From NCBI GenBank assembly GCA_015679605.1, contig JAAAVE010000180.1, positions 1-27,911 of the forward strand: a stretch of 27,911 nt of DNA. Direction: 5' to 3'. Positions within the stretch are counted from its first letter, which is position 1. The number at the start of each line of letters is the position of its first letter. Made by a program: the position numbers and the translations under genes. Under the pieces are notes generated by a model, which had not been told where the DNA came from, did not search any database, and saw only the letters and a program-made list of their open reading frames with translations. This document shows, piece by piece, positions 1-11,072 of this stretch. Source of the stretch: Podila epigama. Its lineage: Eukaryota > Mortierellomycota > Mortierellomycetes > Mortierellales > Mortierellaceae.

Positions 1-3000
1 AAATCAATGACCTTTGACCAACCGAGAAATTGTCACCATTCTGTGCAACCTCAAAAGAAAGACCTCCTGGCAAGGTAGAAATGTGGTCCTTCAAATGAGC
101 GCGCTCTAACGCTTCCCACAAATCCCGATCGGTAGACTCGCCAGAGGGATCGAGGTTGTCTCTCACAGTACCGGCAAACAAGGTAGGATCCTGAGGAATA
201 ATGGCAAGATGTAGACGAAGTGTACGAAGACCAATGGTCGCAATATCCACACCATCAATCTCAATCGATCCACCTCCCTCCAAAAGAATCGGCGAAATCG
301 ACTGGTTCATAACGATTTCGTCATCGTCAGTCAAGCTTTGGTCGCTGGCTTTTGCCCAGTAACTATCAGCAGCCTCAATAATTCGGAACAAGGCCAGAGT
401 CAAGGATGACTTGCCAGCACCAGTACGGCCCACAATGCCCACCTTCTCAGACGGCTCAACCTTGAACGACACGTTCTTCATCACCAGGTCCAGTCCCTCG
501 CGGTATCGGGTCGAGTAGTTCTTGAAGGTGATTTGTCCATGTTGAGGCCACTGGTCAGGCAAGTAGACACCAGTCTCAACAGGTGCCTCGGTACGCTTGT
601 TTGCATACTGGTTCAAACGCTCAATAGCGACCAACTCTCCTTGCAAATCACAGTATGATCTCAAGGTCCAGATAGTATGGCTCGTGATTTGAATCAAGCT
701 GTTCAACGCCAATCCAGACATACTTGCGCTCAGACTGTCCTTGGAGAGAACGATGAGAATGCAGGCGGAAAAGATTGCAATTGCGGCGAGGGTTTCGAGG
801 CGGAGGCCGAGCCAGCCATTCAACATGTGGACAGCGTAGTTTGCATTGGACGAGGCATTAGCGTGGCTGTCGTTCTTGGCCGTGAACAGGTCCTTGATAT
901 TCAAGGCACGAATCGAGGAAAGACCATTGAGCGTTTCAGTAAAGTGTTGGTACAAGGGCGACTTTGAGGTGGATTCAAGTCGCTTGACAATGGTGGAGGT
1001 GCGGATAAAGTAGACGTGGACCAGCCAGTAGAGGAAGGCAAGAACAGGAATGACCAGCAAGATCATAGGAGTCACAATAGAAAGAACGAACAGGCCTCCG
1101 AGGAGATTGAAGGCATTCGCCAGGAACGTCAACAATGCCTCAGGAATGTGTTCATCCAGCTTAGAAATGTCGTTCGAGAATCGGTTCAAGACGCGACCTT
1201 GACTAAGAAGATGTACAAGTCCAACATGACAGAACGTTAGTTTTGTTTCTTCCTATTAAAATTATTCCAGCATACTGAAAATGCAAAAACAATACGACGT
1301 GGATATGGTTAGATAAGTAACAAAATCATTGACTTACGGAGTGGTGTCAAAGAATGCCATGGGCAAGCGCAAGACCTTGGCCAAAAGAATCTCATGGAGA
1401 GCCTTGGATCCACGGAGAGGCATGTCGACAGTGTTAATATATGTCAAGTACACATCCACAGCCATGTACAACACCAACAAGACGCCGTAAATGCCCAGGA
1501 AATAGACAATCGTGTGCTTGGTGGTATCTGCAACACTGGTCCAGTGCTCCAGCCAGAATGGAACCGACAGTTGGAGACCTTGCCAAACGACATAGGTCAA
1601 GAGCAAGAAAACCATGTAGCCAAAGGAACTATCAGAATATATAGAGATCAAGTTAGGGCTAAAGAATATGACATACGACGCGCCCAAAAAAACAAGCAAC
1701 CTAGCAACCTAGAAACCGAGCAAACCAGGCAGTAAGTATACTTACACTAGCTTGCAGTAAGAGACAACTGTTTTCCAGCTGACAACACCCTCTCCAAGCT
1801 CCTCTTCCTCAACAAGCTCTCCTGCGTCCGAGCTTTCGCTTGCATTAGCCTTGGAGCCATCTGCCTTGTCGTCTTCAGCAATGGTACAAGTCTCAGCTTC
1901 AGAGATCGACGAGGAAGAGGGTGAGGAAGGAGCGAGGGTTTTGTTCTTCTTGGTCGTTCCGTTGTTCACTGAAAACTCCTTGATAAGTTGGCAAAAGACA
2001 CCCTTGGCCTTCATGAGACTCTTATAGGTGCCCTTCTCACTCACTTGACCATCCTTGATAACAGCAATGTAGTCCACCTGCTCCAAATGATGAATACCGT
2101 GAGTGACAAGGACCCTGGTCTTATTTTTCAACAATCCATCAGGTCCAATGAGATGTTTCCAGAGATGTTGGTCAACATGTGCATCAACAGCACTCAGAGG
2201 GTCATCCAAAAGATAAATGTCCGCATCCTGGTACGCGGCACGGGCCAACGAGAGTCTTTGCTTCTGACCACCAGAGAGATTGATGCCACGTTCACCAATT
2301 TCAGTCTGATCACCTGCAGCCAAGATTTCAAGATCTGGGAGAAGACCAGAGGCGTAGAGGATGTGATCATATCGTTCCTGGTCAAATGGCTTGCCAAAGA
2401 CAATGTTGTCACGAATGGAGGCATTGATGATCCATGCCTGCTGAGGGACATAGGCGATGGAACCCCAGACCTTGGCCACACCTTGGACTCTGAACATGTC
2501 TCCGATCAAGGCGCTCAAGAGCGAGGATTTACCCTGACCAACACGGCCAACGATGGCTGTTAAGTGACCGCGAGCAATTCTGAGGTTGATGTCAATGAGA
2601 GTTGGTTCATTCGATGATTGAGCAGAGGAGCTGGATGAGTCAGCGAGAAGAGCAGTGGTCTCGGTGGCCTCCTCCTCGTCGTCATCAGAACCCTCATCGG
2701 AGCCTTCTTCTTCCTCTTGTTGTTTTCCGCTATTCCAAGCAAAAGTGGCGTTTTCGAGCATAATGACAGAGGCATTCTTGTCCTTGGGAAGGCTATCCTC
2801 ACGATCAACGTTGCGAGGGCTGAGTTCCTCTTTGAGAAGGAACTTTTGAATGCGGCGGGTGGCAACACGGATGGCGACAGTGGACTCCATGACGATGGAC
2901 ATGAGACCAACAGGGCGAAGCAAAAGACTGAACAAGGTCAGAGAAACAAAGACAACCTGTGCGGACATCACACCCGGAGTGAAATTGGGGCCGCCGACAG

Positions 3001-4905
3001 TAGCATAGACGGCAAAGGAGATGAAGGCCATGAGGTAAGGGAAGCAAGTGTAGACGAGGGATAGCACAGCGAGGACCAAACCAGTCTTTCGCATGATGCG
3101 GAGTTCTTCGTTACGATGGGTCTCGATTTTGGAACGGAAAGTGTCCTCGTAGGCATACAGTTTGATGATTTTGATGTTGGCAAGGACTTCGGACATGACT
3201 TGGATACGGCGGTCAGTCGCTCCGAGCTTTTCATCTCCAGCCTCGTCAAGGAACTCGCCAACGCGTCCTTGGATAGGAGTTGAAATGATAATGCAAGCCA
3301 GACCGCACAGAGCAGACCAACCGAGGACATTGTACACTGTATTAAATGTGTATGGTAGTGAGTATAGTTATAGAGATGAGTGTTAGAAGGAGGGCGTCAT
3401 ATCATGGGGGGTGTTAAAAAAACAATATACGTGACACAAAATATACTTACACATGATGGAGCACACGGTGATCTCAAAAGGAATGACGACCCAGTACGCA
3501 AACGAATGCAACCGGTCTGGCCAACGTTCGACATCCGTCGACATGTGGTTTGTAGCCTCGCCAATGCTGCTCTTGGACGACGGTGCCAAGACAAGGGCCT
3601 TATGGTAAATCATGGACACCAATCCTCCACGGATTGCAAGTCCCAGCTCAGTCTCTTGCTTGCGGAATTGACCAAGCGAGAAGGAAATGCTGATGCTGAC
3701 AAGTAACATGGCTACAGCCAAAAGGATACCCCGAGCAACAGGCAACTCCTCTTCAGATTCGATATAAATCAAGATTTGCTGGACAAGAATCGGCAATGTG
3801 AGCTGGAAACTTGATCCGAGAAGATGGTAAGCGACCATGGCGATATAGTCGGGCAAGAATGTCATGGCAATCACACGGAACAAATCTGGTTTCCGGGGTC
3901 CGTTCTTCGAGAGTTGCTCAGGGGAGGCAGCGGCATTGGCGCGTTCGACCTCTCGTTTATGGGCTTCCCAGTTGGCTGCAATCTTGCGGTAGCCAGCCTC
4001 GGCCTCAATGTCCTTTGGCATAATTTCCGCAATGTCCTCGCGAACAAGTGTGCGCTTGAATCCGAGCGAAACCATAAAGTCAAGGTAGTGGAAGGTCCAT
4101 CGGGAGAAGTTATTGGCCTTGTCGTGGCCATTTGCGTTGCTCAGCTTCTGAACGCGGGTCGATCCTCGAGGGAAAGCTTCGAAAGCAAAGGCAGTGGCGA
4201 TGGCGATGGTATAAATGGTAAGAGTACGGAAAGTGTCTTGGCCAGACTGATCCTGGGTATAGAGGGAGAACTGAGTGACCGCAGATGCCATGATAGAGAG
4301 TAGCTCAAAGAAGAAGATCAATGAAGACGAGCGAATCTCGTACTTCCACTCAAGGCGATTCAAACGGATAGCCAGAACCTGGTAAACATTAAAGATGGAG
4401 GGGTGATTAGCTGTCTATTTCTCGTACAATCTCATCTCATCATCCAAAAGTATCTCACAGAGGCGTGGTTCTTACCCATGCGACAATGAGGGAACCAATT
4501 GCATAAGAGGGTGAAAGCAGGCTCGTTGATGATGATAGGAATAAGAGTCTGACCAGAGCAGCGATCGCCACTGCGAGGGCCAATTGCGAGGGCCAATAGA
4601 TCAAGTTGGTCCGTCCGAGACCATGCGGGACCTTGTTACGTTCAAGATGCCAGGCTCGGAGAATAAATGCAATCGAGGCCACGACAGCTGGAGCACCAAG
4701 GACGACAGAGTTCAGGAAGCATGGTGTGAACGAAATGTGGTTCTCATTCCAAGGACCCTATGAAGAAGATGACGTTGATGAAGAAGCGACAGAGGTAAGG
4801 TAAGTGCCGTGCCAATTATTGGAAATGTAAGGAGGTGGAAGACGAGAAGAAATCATGGATTCTTACCCATCCTTGAGGACCACACCAAGAAGACGACGCG
4901 TCCAT
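1..4905 (-). CDS. ABCC/MRP-type ABC transporter, C-terminus cut off by the window edge
   Basis: Full-length ('long') ABCC exporter. The family (MRP1, yeast Ycf1) pumps glutathione conjugates and other organic anions across plasma or vacuolar membranes; the substrate here is unknown. Exons, 5' to 3': 4905-4867, 4757-4476, 4378-3451, 3336-1746, 1700-1338, 1202-1; all introns are GT-AG and keep frame. About 1468 residues are visible. TMD0 occupies roughly residues 20-190 and is followed by TMD1. NBD1 has Walker A GRVGQGKSS (680-688), signature LSGGQ (770-774) and Walker B DIYLLDDP (789-796). The Asp after Walker B, where a catalytic Glu would sit, matches the degenerate NBD1 of MRPs. TMD2 includes the PQGRVLNRFSNDI stretch. 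NBD2 has Walker A GRTGAGKSS (1326-1334), and the window ends just after its signature FSVGQRS, so Walker B and the H-loop lie outside. Acidic insertions interrupt both NBDs. The ATG at 4905 gives a 13-residue first exon ending in the CGPQGW junction. Confidence 0.95.
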
Positions 4906-5392
4906 GGGAGGTAAATGGGAAAAGGGAGGGACGGTGATTAGGAGGGGAGGAGGGGAGGAGGGGAGGAAGGAACGTGACAAAGCACCGGAGAATGCTGCTT
5001 TGGATAGAAAAGGTTTGTGAGGAACGGAAATGACACGAGGATCACTGCCTTTTTATAACATCCACGCGACGCCGAGCGCCACGTAATTAAGGTTGCTGTG
5101 CCTCTTTTGTTTAGGGCTCATTCATTCTGTCAACAAAAGAAAAGGATCTGCTCTCTCATGGTCCAGCTGCGTTTTATTTTTTTCATTATTGTCTTCATGG
5201 GAAAAGTTGTACGACACTGAGAAAAAATAAGGATTTCACAAACTGCGGGTGGCTTGTAGGCTTGTAGGACCCATCATTTGCCACACTCAATAACCATGGG
5301 CGATCACAACATTGGAGACTTTGGACTTTTTAACCAAGAACACAATTTATAGACATAGACAAACTGCGCCAATCTATGATCTAAGAACTATC
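4906..5392. other. Intergenic region between desaturase 3' end and ABCC 5' end
   Basis: No gene seen. It holds the ABCC upstream region (purine-rich GGAGG tract near 4938-4970, TATA-like box near 5050) and the likely 3' UTR of the desaturase. An AATAAA on the minus strand at 5178-5173 lies about 215 bases past the desaturase stop and could be its polyadenylation signal. Confidence 0.5.
5050..5057 (-). promoter_or_regulatory. TATA box candidate for the ABCC transporter gene
   Basis: The minus strand reads TATAAAAA here, about 145 bases before the transporter's ATG. Spacing fits a fungal core promoter, but no transcription start can be seen. Confidence 0.45.
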
Positions 5393-6607
5393 TTACTTTT
5401 CACTCCAGCGCCATCCTTGACGCGTGGAGTACACTGGGTGAATCTCGGTACCAGCAGCAATGAGCGTGTCCTTGTGTTTGGCCCAGATCGCGCCATACCG
5501 CGTGAAAGGGAGCTGTGGGTAGAGATGATGGATGTTGTGGAGGTGTTGGTTCAAGAGTGGAATGGCCAGGTTCAGACCATCGGAACGCAGGATACCACCA
5601 GTGACATTGGTCATCTTGTAAATGTTATCAGTCGCACTGTAATGGTCGTGATCGGCATCTGGCCTATGAGGCACATACGCGAACAGCCACACCAAGAGCC
5701 AATATGCCTGTGAATGATTGAAGAGAGAACATGATAGGAGAGCATTTGTACATGTGTTACTGGAGAGTGGTGCATGCGGTTTACAGTATAGAACATGAAA
5801 AGACAGCAATCTTACAGCACGCTGGGGTATGAGCCAATATTTGACATATGCCATGCCACGAGCATGAAATTTTTTACACATCAAGGCAATGGCACTGTAA
5901 AAGAGAGCGGCCTCAAGTATGCGCGGGTTCTTGACCTCGCCGTTGATGATGGCTTTGATCCAAAAGTAGTCTGGAAAGAACCACTTGAAGAAGCGGAGGA
6001 TCATTGGCCCACGCGAATCCCAGACATCGGGGTCTCTGTCAGTATTGGTATAGCGGTGGTGGAGCAGGTGAAGCTGGCGGTAGACGCCAAATGGAATATT
6101 GAGCGGTACGCCTGAGAGGGAGCCGACCAGGTAGTTGACTGGTTTCTTGTACACACCTTTTGCCACGGACGAATGGGTTGCATCGTGCACGGGCGTAAAG
6201 GCGGCAAAGCATGCAGCAGTCATGATTGGGAATGTGAGGACGGGAGACACCCATCGCTTGTAGGCACCTGCATAGAGCACCGAGGCCCAGACTAAGATCG
6301 AGCCGGCAGCAACGGCAATGGTGGGGACAGCGATGGTGGGAGTCTTGAGCTCGTCCGAGCTGATGAGTGCAAGTCGCTTGACCTTGGAAGGACCCATCTT
6401 GGCGGTAGTGGTCGCTGCTGCGTTGGAGGGACTAAGGAGGATACCCTTGATTTCCTTTGTCGGCAATGTTTGGTGGTGGTAATCATTCGACACCACAAAG
6501 TCTTCAGAGTCTGAAAGAGTGTCCTCGACCTCCTCGAGAACAGCCATTGCTGATGTTGTTGTGGCGGGCTCCAGGAGCTGAGTTTCTGGTTGGAGAGTGA
6601 CAGTCAT
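5393..6607 (-). CDS. Fatty-acid-desaturase-superfamily membrane di-iron enzyme
   Basis: Two exons, 6607-5816 and 5707-5393, give 368 residues. The three histidine boxes of the membrane di-iron desaturase/hydroxylase superfamily are present: HDATHSS (141-147), HLLHHRYTN (180-188) and HNIHHLYP (321-328). These bind the two irons that activate oxygen for desaturation or hydroxylation. Hydrophobic segments lie around 95-140, 160-180, 232-243 and 265-278. Residues 1-90 form a polar, acidic, probably cytosolic extension. The box 2 context (DRDPDVWDSRGP) and box 3 context (HHLYPQLPFTRY) recall the soluble-lipid and carotenoid-hydroxylase (CrtR-like) side of the family more than front-end desaturases, and no cytochrome b5 domain is present. 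Substrate cannot be assigned. The intron (5708-5815) has no stop and is a multiple of three, so an unspliced 404-residue reading frame also exists. Confidence 0.88.
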   Translation of the reverse strand: MTVTLQPETQLLEPATTTSAMAVLEEVEDTLSDSEDFVVSNDYHHQTLPTKEIKGILLSPSNAAATTTAKMGPSKVKRLALISSDELKTPTIAVPTIAVAAGSILVWASVLYAGAYKRWVSPVLTFPIMTAACFAAFTPVHDATHSSVAKGVYKKPVNYLVGSLSGVPLNIPFGVYRQLHLLHHRYTNTDRDPDVWDSRGPMILRFFKWFFPDYFWIKAIINGEVKNPRILEAALFYSAIALMCKKFHARGMAYVKYWLIPQRAVRLLSFHVLYCKPHAPLSSNTCTNALLSCSLFNHSQAYWLLVWLFAYVPHRPDADHDHYSATDNIYKMTNVTGGILRSDGLNLAIPLLNQHLHNIHHLYPQLPFTRYGAIWAKHKDTLIAAGTEIHPVYSTRQGWRWSEK

Positions 6608-6702
6608 TGAAGGAGTTGAGAGTCGTGAAGGAAAACGAGAGTTGACGCTGTAGAGTTGTGAGAAGTAGGGGGAAGTGCTGGGTTATACGGATCAGAGTGT
6701 TT

Positions 6703-6775
6703 GAATGAAGGAGAAAAGATGAATGAGCGAACAAAGAGAATGACTCAACTTGGGGATGAATGAATGAGGTGAATG
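6703..6775 (-). promoter_or_regulatory. CATTC cluster upstream of the desaturase
   Basis: Six copies of CATTC on the coding strand (two overlapping) begin 96 to 168 bases before the ATG; most continue as CATTCA. Similar clusters precede four other genes in the window. Function is unknown. Confidence 0.4.
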
Positions 6776-7059
6776 AGTAAAAGTACGTTCGAGATCAATG
6801 ACACGAGCACTCACTCTCGAGGAAGTCCATGTGGCATTGAAGTCGTCTCTGTGGACTTGAGCATTTCTAGTCCGTTGGTTGGGTTGTCGTTGTGCTTCAA
6901 TCATGGCCAAAATAACAAATATCACATTGAGAGGTAAGAGAAGAAGAATGCACAGCTCAAAGTGAACAACAACAAGATGTAGCGCATTGTTTGGTCAAGG
7001 AGTGCGAAGCGAGATGAGGCGACATAGAGTGGAAGCGAGACGGAGCGAAGCGAAAACGA

Positions 7060-7191
7060 CAATAACAGCAACAACAGCAACAACAGCAACAGCAACATCC
7101 AATAACAACAAACTACGATTGACAGCAACAACAAACAGCAACAACAAACAACAACAACAAACAACAACTACATTTTGCAGCAACAATAATA
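7060..7191. repeat. CAA/CAG-rich trinucleotide microsatellite
   Basis: Imperfect array of CAA, CAG and AACAAC units with a short interruption near 7113-7122. It lies outside any supported exon, just beyond the 3' end of the MIT-domain gene. Confidence 0.85.
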
Positions 7192-7259
7192 GCGCTTCGC
7201 CCAACAGTGGCTGTGTTGATGGTGGAGGAGATAACCCAAAGATGGTCTTTTTATTCATG

Positions 7260-9792
7260 TCAAGAATTACCAAAGAACAACCCTGATGCACTTTTGAGTG
7301 CGATAAGGAGATCAATCCGCTGTCGTACCTGGTTTGCATACTGACCCATCTCTATCGTGCCATTCTCCTGTAGCTCCTCAGACATTGAACTGGCTGCACT
7401 GCTCATCGACTGGTTTTCTGACGAGAAACATGAGGACTCGTCAGTGTCGTATCCGTCCGACTCTCCTTCGCGAAGATTTTCAATGCTTGCTCTCGATTGT
7501 TGTGCACTGTTGACAATATCCTCTTCCTCGTCCTCTTCGGCAATTATTGAATGCCTTCTGCCTCTTAGTATAGATGGCAGGATTGAACCAACACCCGATC
7601 TTATTGGCCTTTCTTGAGGATGGTTCCGCCTTGAAGGCGGCGCTGTCAAGAGTGATGGGTTTTGGATAGGAGGTGTAATTGTGGCACGTACAGTTGCATA
7701 GCTAGGCGTCTCCTTGTACGCGATGCCTGCCTTGACAAGTCCTGTAATCGTAGCAAAGAAGGTTTCCGAGACGACCTCGTGGATCGCATACTGCTCATCC
7801 AGCTCCATTGCCTTTTCGATCGACTGTTTTGAAATTTGCCAGGCTTTCTCTTGCAAATGAAACTTTTCATCCACCTTGTTAAGGATCGCACGCGACGCAC
7901 GGAAACAGGTGCGAACAACGTCGGGAATCGGTGATTGCTTCAAGCGAATAGCGGATTCGACTGCAGTATTAATAATGGTGTCTCCCAAACTGGATCCAGA
8001 TGTATCGTTACTATGGCCACCGCTGCCACCGCGTTGTCGTCGCTGACTGTGACGGTGTCGATGGTGACGCGTCGAGTCTGGCAAGGAGGAAGGAAGGGCG
8101 GAAGCTTGGTCTGGGCCTGAATGGCCGGTAGAACTCTGGGTATAACGTCCAGCGCTATCAATCGCTGGCGCGTAATGATCTATCAGCGAGGATGCATGGT
8201 CACGGTGATGCCTGTGGCGGCGACGACGAAGCCGGCGAAGGTTCTTTTCTGTCGGGTCCTCATCTTTGTCGAGGGACCATAACTGATGGTCGTCAAGAAA
8301 ATTTGTGAGTTGGGCCTCGAGGGCTTCGCGTCGAAGAGGGTCGCAAGTCTCAACTGTGAAAATAATGACACGAAAAAATATGGGAGCACAATGGGTAGGT
8401 TAGAGGGATGAATGTCATCAGAGTCCACAGCGTGGAAACTTGAAACATTCTAAAGGTGGTCAGTCTACAAAACATACTTGGGAGGGCATGCATGAGGGTG
8501 GAAATAGCAGCCAGGTATAATTCAAAAGCGTCATCGCCAGCCTCGTCATCCACGTATTTGGATTGCTCCTCCTTTTCTAAAGCAAGGGCTGACAAGGTCA
8601 TGGATTGATCGACCAGTTTGCGGTTGAGTTTGCGATAGTGGACATCTTCGGGTGCAATGGCTTTACCACCTCCTTGGTCATTGCTGCCCCGCCGTGTCGT
8701 TTTGGATGCGATATAGGTCAGGGTCGAGTCCATGACTGGATGTCTCAATATCCGTCCAGCGACAGGGATCGAGCCCAGTTGCTCTTTGGAAGGCAAGAGG
8801 CCAGTTCCAACGGACGTGACTGAGGAGACAACCTTTTGCGCGGCTCGGAATGGCATCAAGGGTGAGGGTCGCGGGATGGAGGGAATGTATGCTTTGGACC
8901 TGGCCAAAAGTGAGGGCGAGGGCGGTGGACTTGGATTCTCTGAGGAGGTGCTTTTCTTTGTGGGAGCGGCGCGTAGTGCAGGCGAGGCCGGGGGCGTGGC
9001 TGCTGGTGTAGTGCCAACCGAGAAGGTTGAACCAAAGAATGATCTTGCGGTGGGGATAGGTCCCTGAGCCTGGGAGGATTCGGACATGGTTTCATCCTCG
9101 ACAGTCAGACCTATTGGCTCGACATCTGCTTCTGCTTCTTTTTCGGGCGCATTCGATGGAGCCAAGGTCGGCGTTCGCGGAAAGACGAACCATGATGGTG
9201 AAGGGGCTGGAGCCAATGGAGGAGAGGACATAATGGAGGGTGAGGAAGACGACTTTTTGTGCCTCGATTTCCGTCCAAAAGATGATGGAGGAGAGTAGGA
9301 GAGAGACGAAGAGACCGGCGAGTCCAAAGGTGTGTCTGAGACGGATGAGCGAAAGAATCTGGCGCGGTCATAGTTGTCCATTGAAATCCTGCCCGAGACG
9401 CGAGTGCGTTGTCGTTCTGGCGGGGAGTGCGATACTGGTGAGGCACTGGTCTGGACTGCTGACATTGAGTGGTTGCGGCGAATGGCACTTCTCGGCACAA
9501 CGGTGGGTGAGGATGGTGTGTACAAGGTGGGGGTCGAGGTTGAGGTTAGGGCTGTTGGTGTTGAGGCCGAGGTCATGGATGAGAGTGGCGAGGATGGTGA
9601 AGGCATTGGGTGTTTAGGATGGACCAAGCCTTTGCTGCCATCGCTTTGAGACCGGGAGCGGAAAGTTGAAGGTGTAATGCTGTCCAGAAAGACTTTGGTT
9701 CTGGACTGTGAAGGAACGGGTTCCTGCGGTGGAGTGGTGGTATCGTTGAGGAGAGCATGTGGGTTGTTCCTTCGTTGTCTGGCTGTACTCAT
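7260..9792 (-). CDS. Large fungal MIT-domain protein of unknown function
   Basis: Two exons, 9792-8478 and 8353-7260, joined by a GT-AG intron, give 802 residues. The ATG at 9792 is chosen because the open frame further upstream offers only a TTG. Residues 1-380 are low-complexity Ser/Pro/Thr sequence, probably disordered. Residues about 384-465, formed across the splice junction, look like an MIT (microtubule interacting and trafficking) domain: the signature DDAFELYLAAISTLMHALP is followed by ETCDPLRREALEAQL. MIT domains bind ESCRT-III tails and other trafficking partners. A basic Arg/His-rich linker follows, then a helical block (about 561-658) containing VDEKFHLQEKAWQISKQSIE, and an acidic, Ser-rich tail. 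There is no AAA ATPase, kinase or protease domain, so it is not Vps4, ULK or calpain. A role in endosomal trafficking is inferred only from the MIT domain. Confidence 0.82.
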
Positions 9793-10010
9793 CGTCGACC
9801 AGTGCAATAGCAGTTGGTGTGGTGGTCCTTGGGTTTAGACAATAGCCCTGTTCGTTGTCACTTTTACTTAAATGGTCAAGTTATGTTTGTCTCCTTTTCG
9901 ACTATGAGAGGGGAAAAAAAAATTCTTTTGATTATTGAGGTTGCTGTGTGCGACACCCACAGCGAACGAGCGTTGCTGGGTGAGTGAGGGAAGGAGAAGG
10001 GATGGAAGTG

Positions 10011-10063
10011 GAATGAACAGAATGAAGGAATGAGAAATGGTGAATGTATAGTGAATGTGAATG
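10011..10063 (-). promoter_or_regulatory. CATTC cluster upstream of the MIT-domain gene
   Basis: Six coding-strand CATTC copies begin 219 to 271 bases before the ATG, in a pyrimidine-rich leader. Two continue as CATTCC, one as CATTCT and three as CATTCA. Confidence 0.4.
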
Positions 10064-10418
10064 TGCAAGTGAAGTGAAGTGAGGTGAAGAGAACAAAAGA
10101 AGAGCAAAGCAAGGAAAAGAAAAGCCATTGACCTTTTGCAATGGGAAAGCAAGCTGGGATGATAACAAAGATAGGGAACCAACCTAAACAAAGAAAAAAA
10201 AAGACCGGGGCAAGAAGACTAAAAAAAAAAAATCGACACACAGACACATGAATGGTGTTATTATTACCTCACTCTTTATTTATTTATTTTTTTCTTTGTT
10301 TTTTGTTTTTCAGTAAAGCATTCTGCCTTGTCCGTGCGGGTTTGTGCACCGCACCAACAAAAGGATGGAAGTGGACATGGGAAGACAGGGTAGGAGAGGA
10401 GAGGAGGAGGAACCATCA

Positions 10419-10577
10419 ATGGACGAGAAGCACAATGGACAATGGATGGACAAGAAGGACAATCAATGGACAATGGACGAGAAGGACAAACAAAGGACAA
10501 TGGACGAGAAGCACGAAGCACGAAGCAAGAAGAAGCACGATGGACAATGGCCAATGGCCAATGAACAAAATGGACAG
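10419..10577. repeat. Degenerate minisatellite of GGACAATGGA/GACGAGAAG units
   Basis: Repeated, imperfect units such as AATGGACGAGAAG, CACAATGGACAATGG and GAAGCACGAAGCACGAAGC run through this stretch. It is noncoding by context, although it produces a repetitive open frame. Confidence 0.8.
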
Positions 10578-10683
10578 ACACATGAAAATTAAGGATTTTA
10601 TCGTTCTTGCCGTCAAAACTTTCTTTTTTATTAAAATATTCTTCTCACCGGAGTCTTCCTTCACCATAGATCAGGTCATTGAG

Positions 10684-10704
10684 CTCCTCCTCCTCCTCCT
10701 CCTC
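10684..10704. repeat. (CTC)7 microsatellite
   Basis: Seven perfect CTC triplets inside the gene-poor region. Confidence 0.85.
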
Positions 10705-11072
10705 ATGGGTATGGAATCAACACCGTCCCACTCTCCCCCAACAACACGAACGCACCAGCCAACACACTCACTTTCTTTCCATGAAGACGCATGGGAGAGC
10801 TTCAGAGCAACGGCAGCCAAAGAGAACCTTCTTGATCATAAATTTGAAATACGCAACAATATTACGTCGATCCTTGATCCATCTTATCAAATGGCCTATG
10901 CATACGCCACCCTATTCGAGACATACATAATCGTTCACTAATGACGCGTCTACTCCCCCTAGTAGGGCACTCGGATCATCAGCACCACTATCATGGCCTA
11001 ACCCAACCCCAAACCAATTTCAACCAGTTTTCCCTTTCGCAACATACAATCGGCTGGACTAAGCCAATTGAA

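Larger units (their letters stand above)
6608..7259. other. Intergenic region: desaturase promoter side and 3' flank of the MIT gene
   Basis: No gene supported. 6703-6775 holds a cluster of GAATG (CATTC in the sense of the desaturase). A possible GT-AG intron in the 5' UTR of the desaturase can be drawn on the minus strand (donor-like GTGAGT near 6815, acceptor-like CCCAG near 6680), but nothing proves it. A CAA-rich microsatellite occupies 7060-7191. Confidence 0.5.

Noticed and set aside
1988-2563. 191-residue plus-strand open frame opposite the ABCC gene
   Set aside because: It lies antisense to NBD1 exon sequence; the minus strand clearly encodes ABC motifs, and the plus translation resembles nothing known.
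3824-4303. 159-residue plus-strand open frame
   Set aside because: Antisense to the ABCC exon at 3451-4378, whose coding frame is well supported by membrane-protein features.
7060-7191. CAA-rich array as a possible CRISPR-like or coding poly-Gln repeat
   Set aside because: Simple trinucleotide microsatellite without spacers and downstream of the MIT gene stop codon.
10252-10941. 229-residue plus-strand open frame
   Set aside because: Much of it is translated minisatellite and CTC repeat; the rest has no recognisable domain or splice support.
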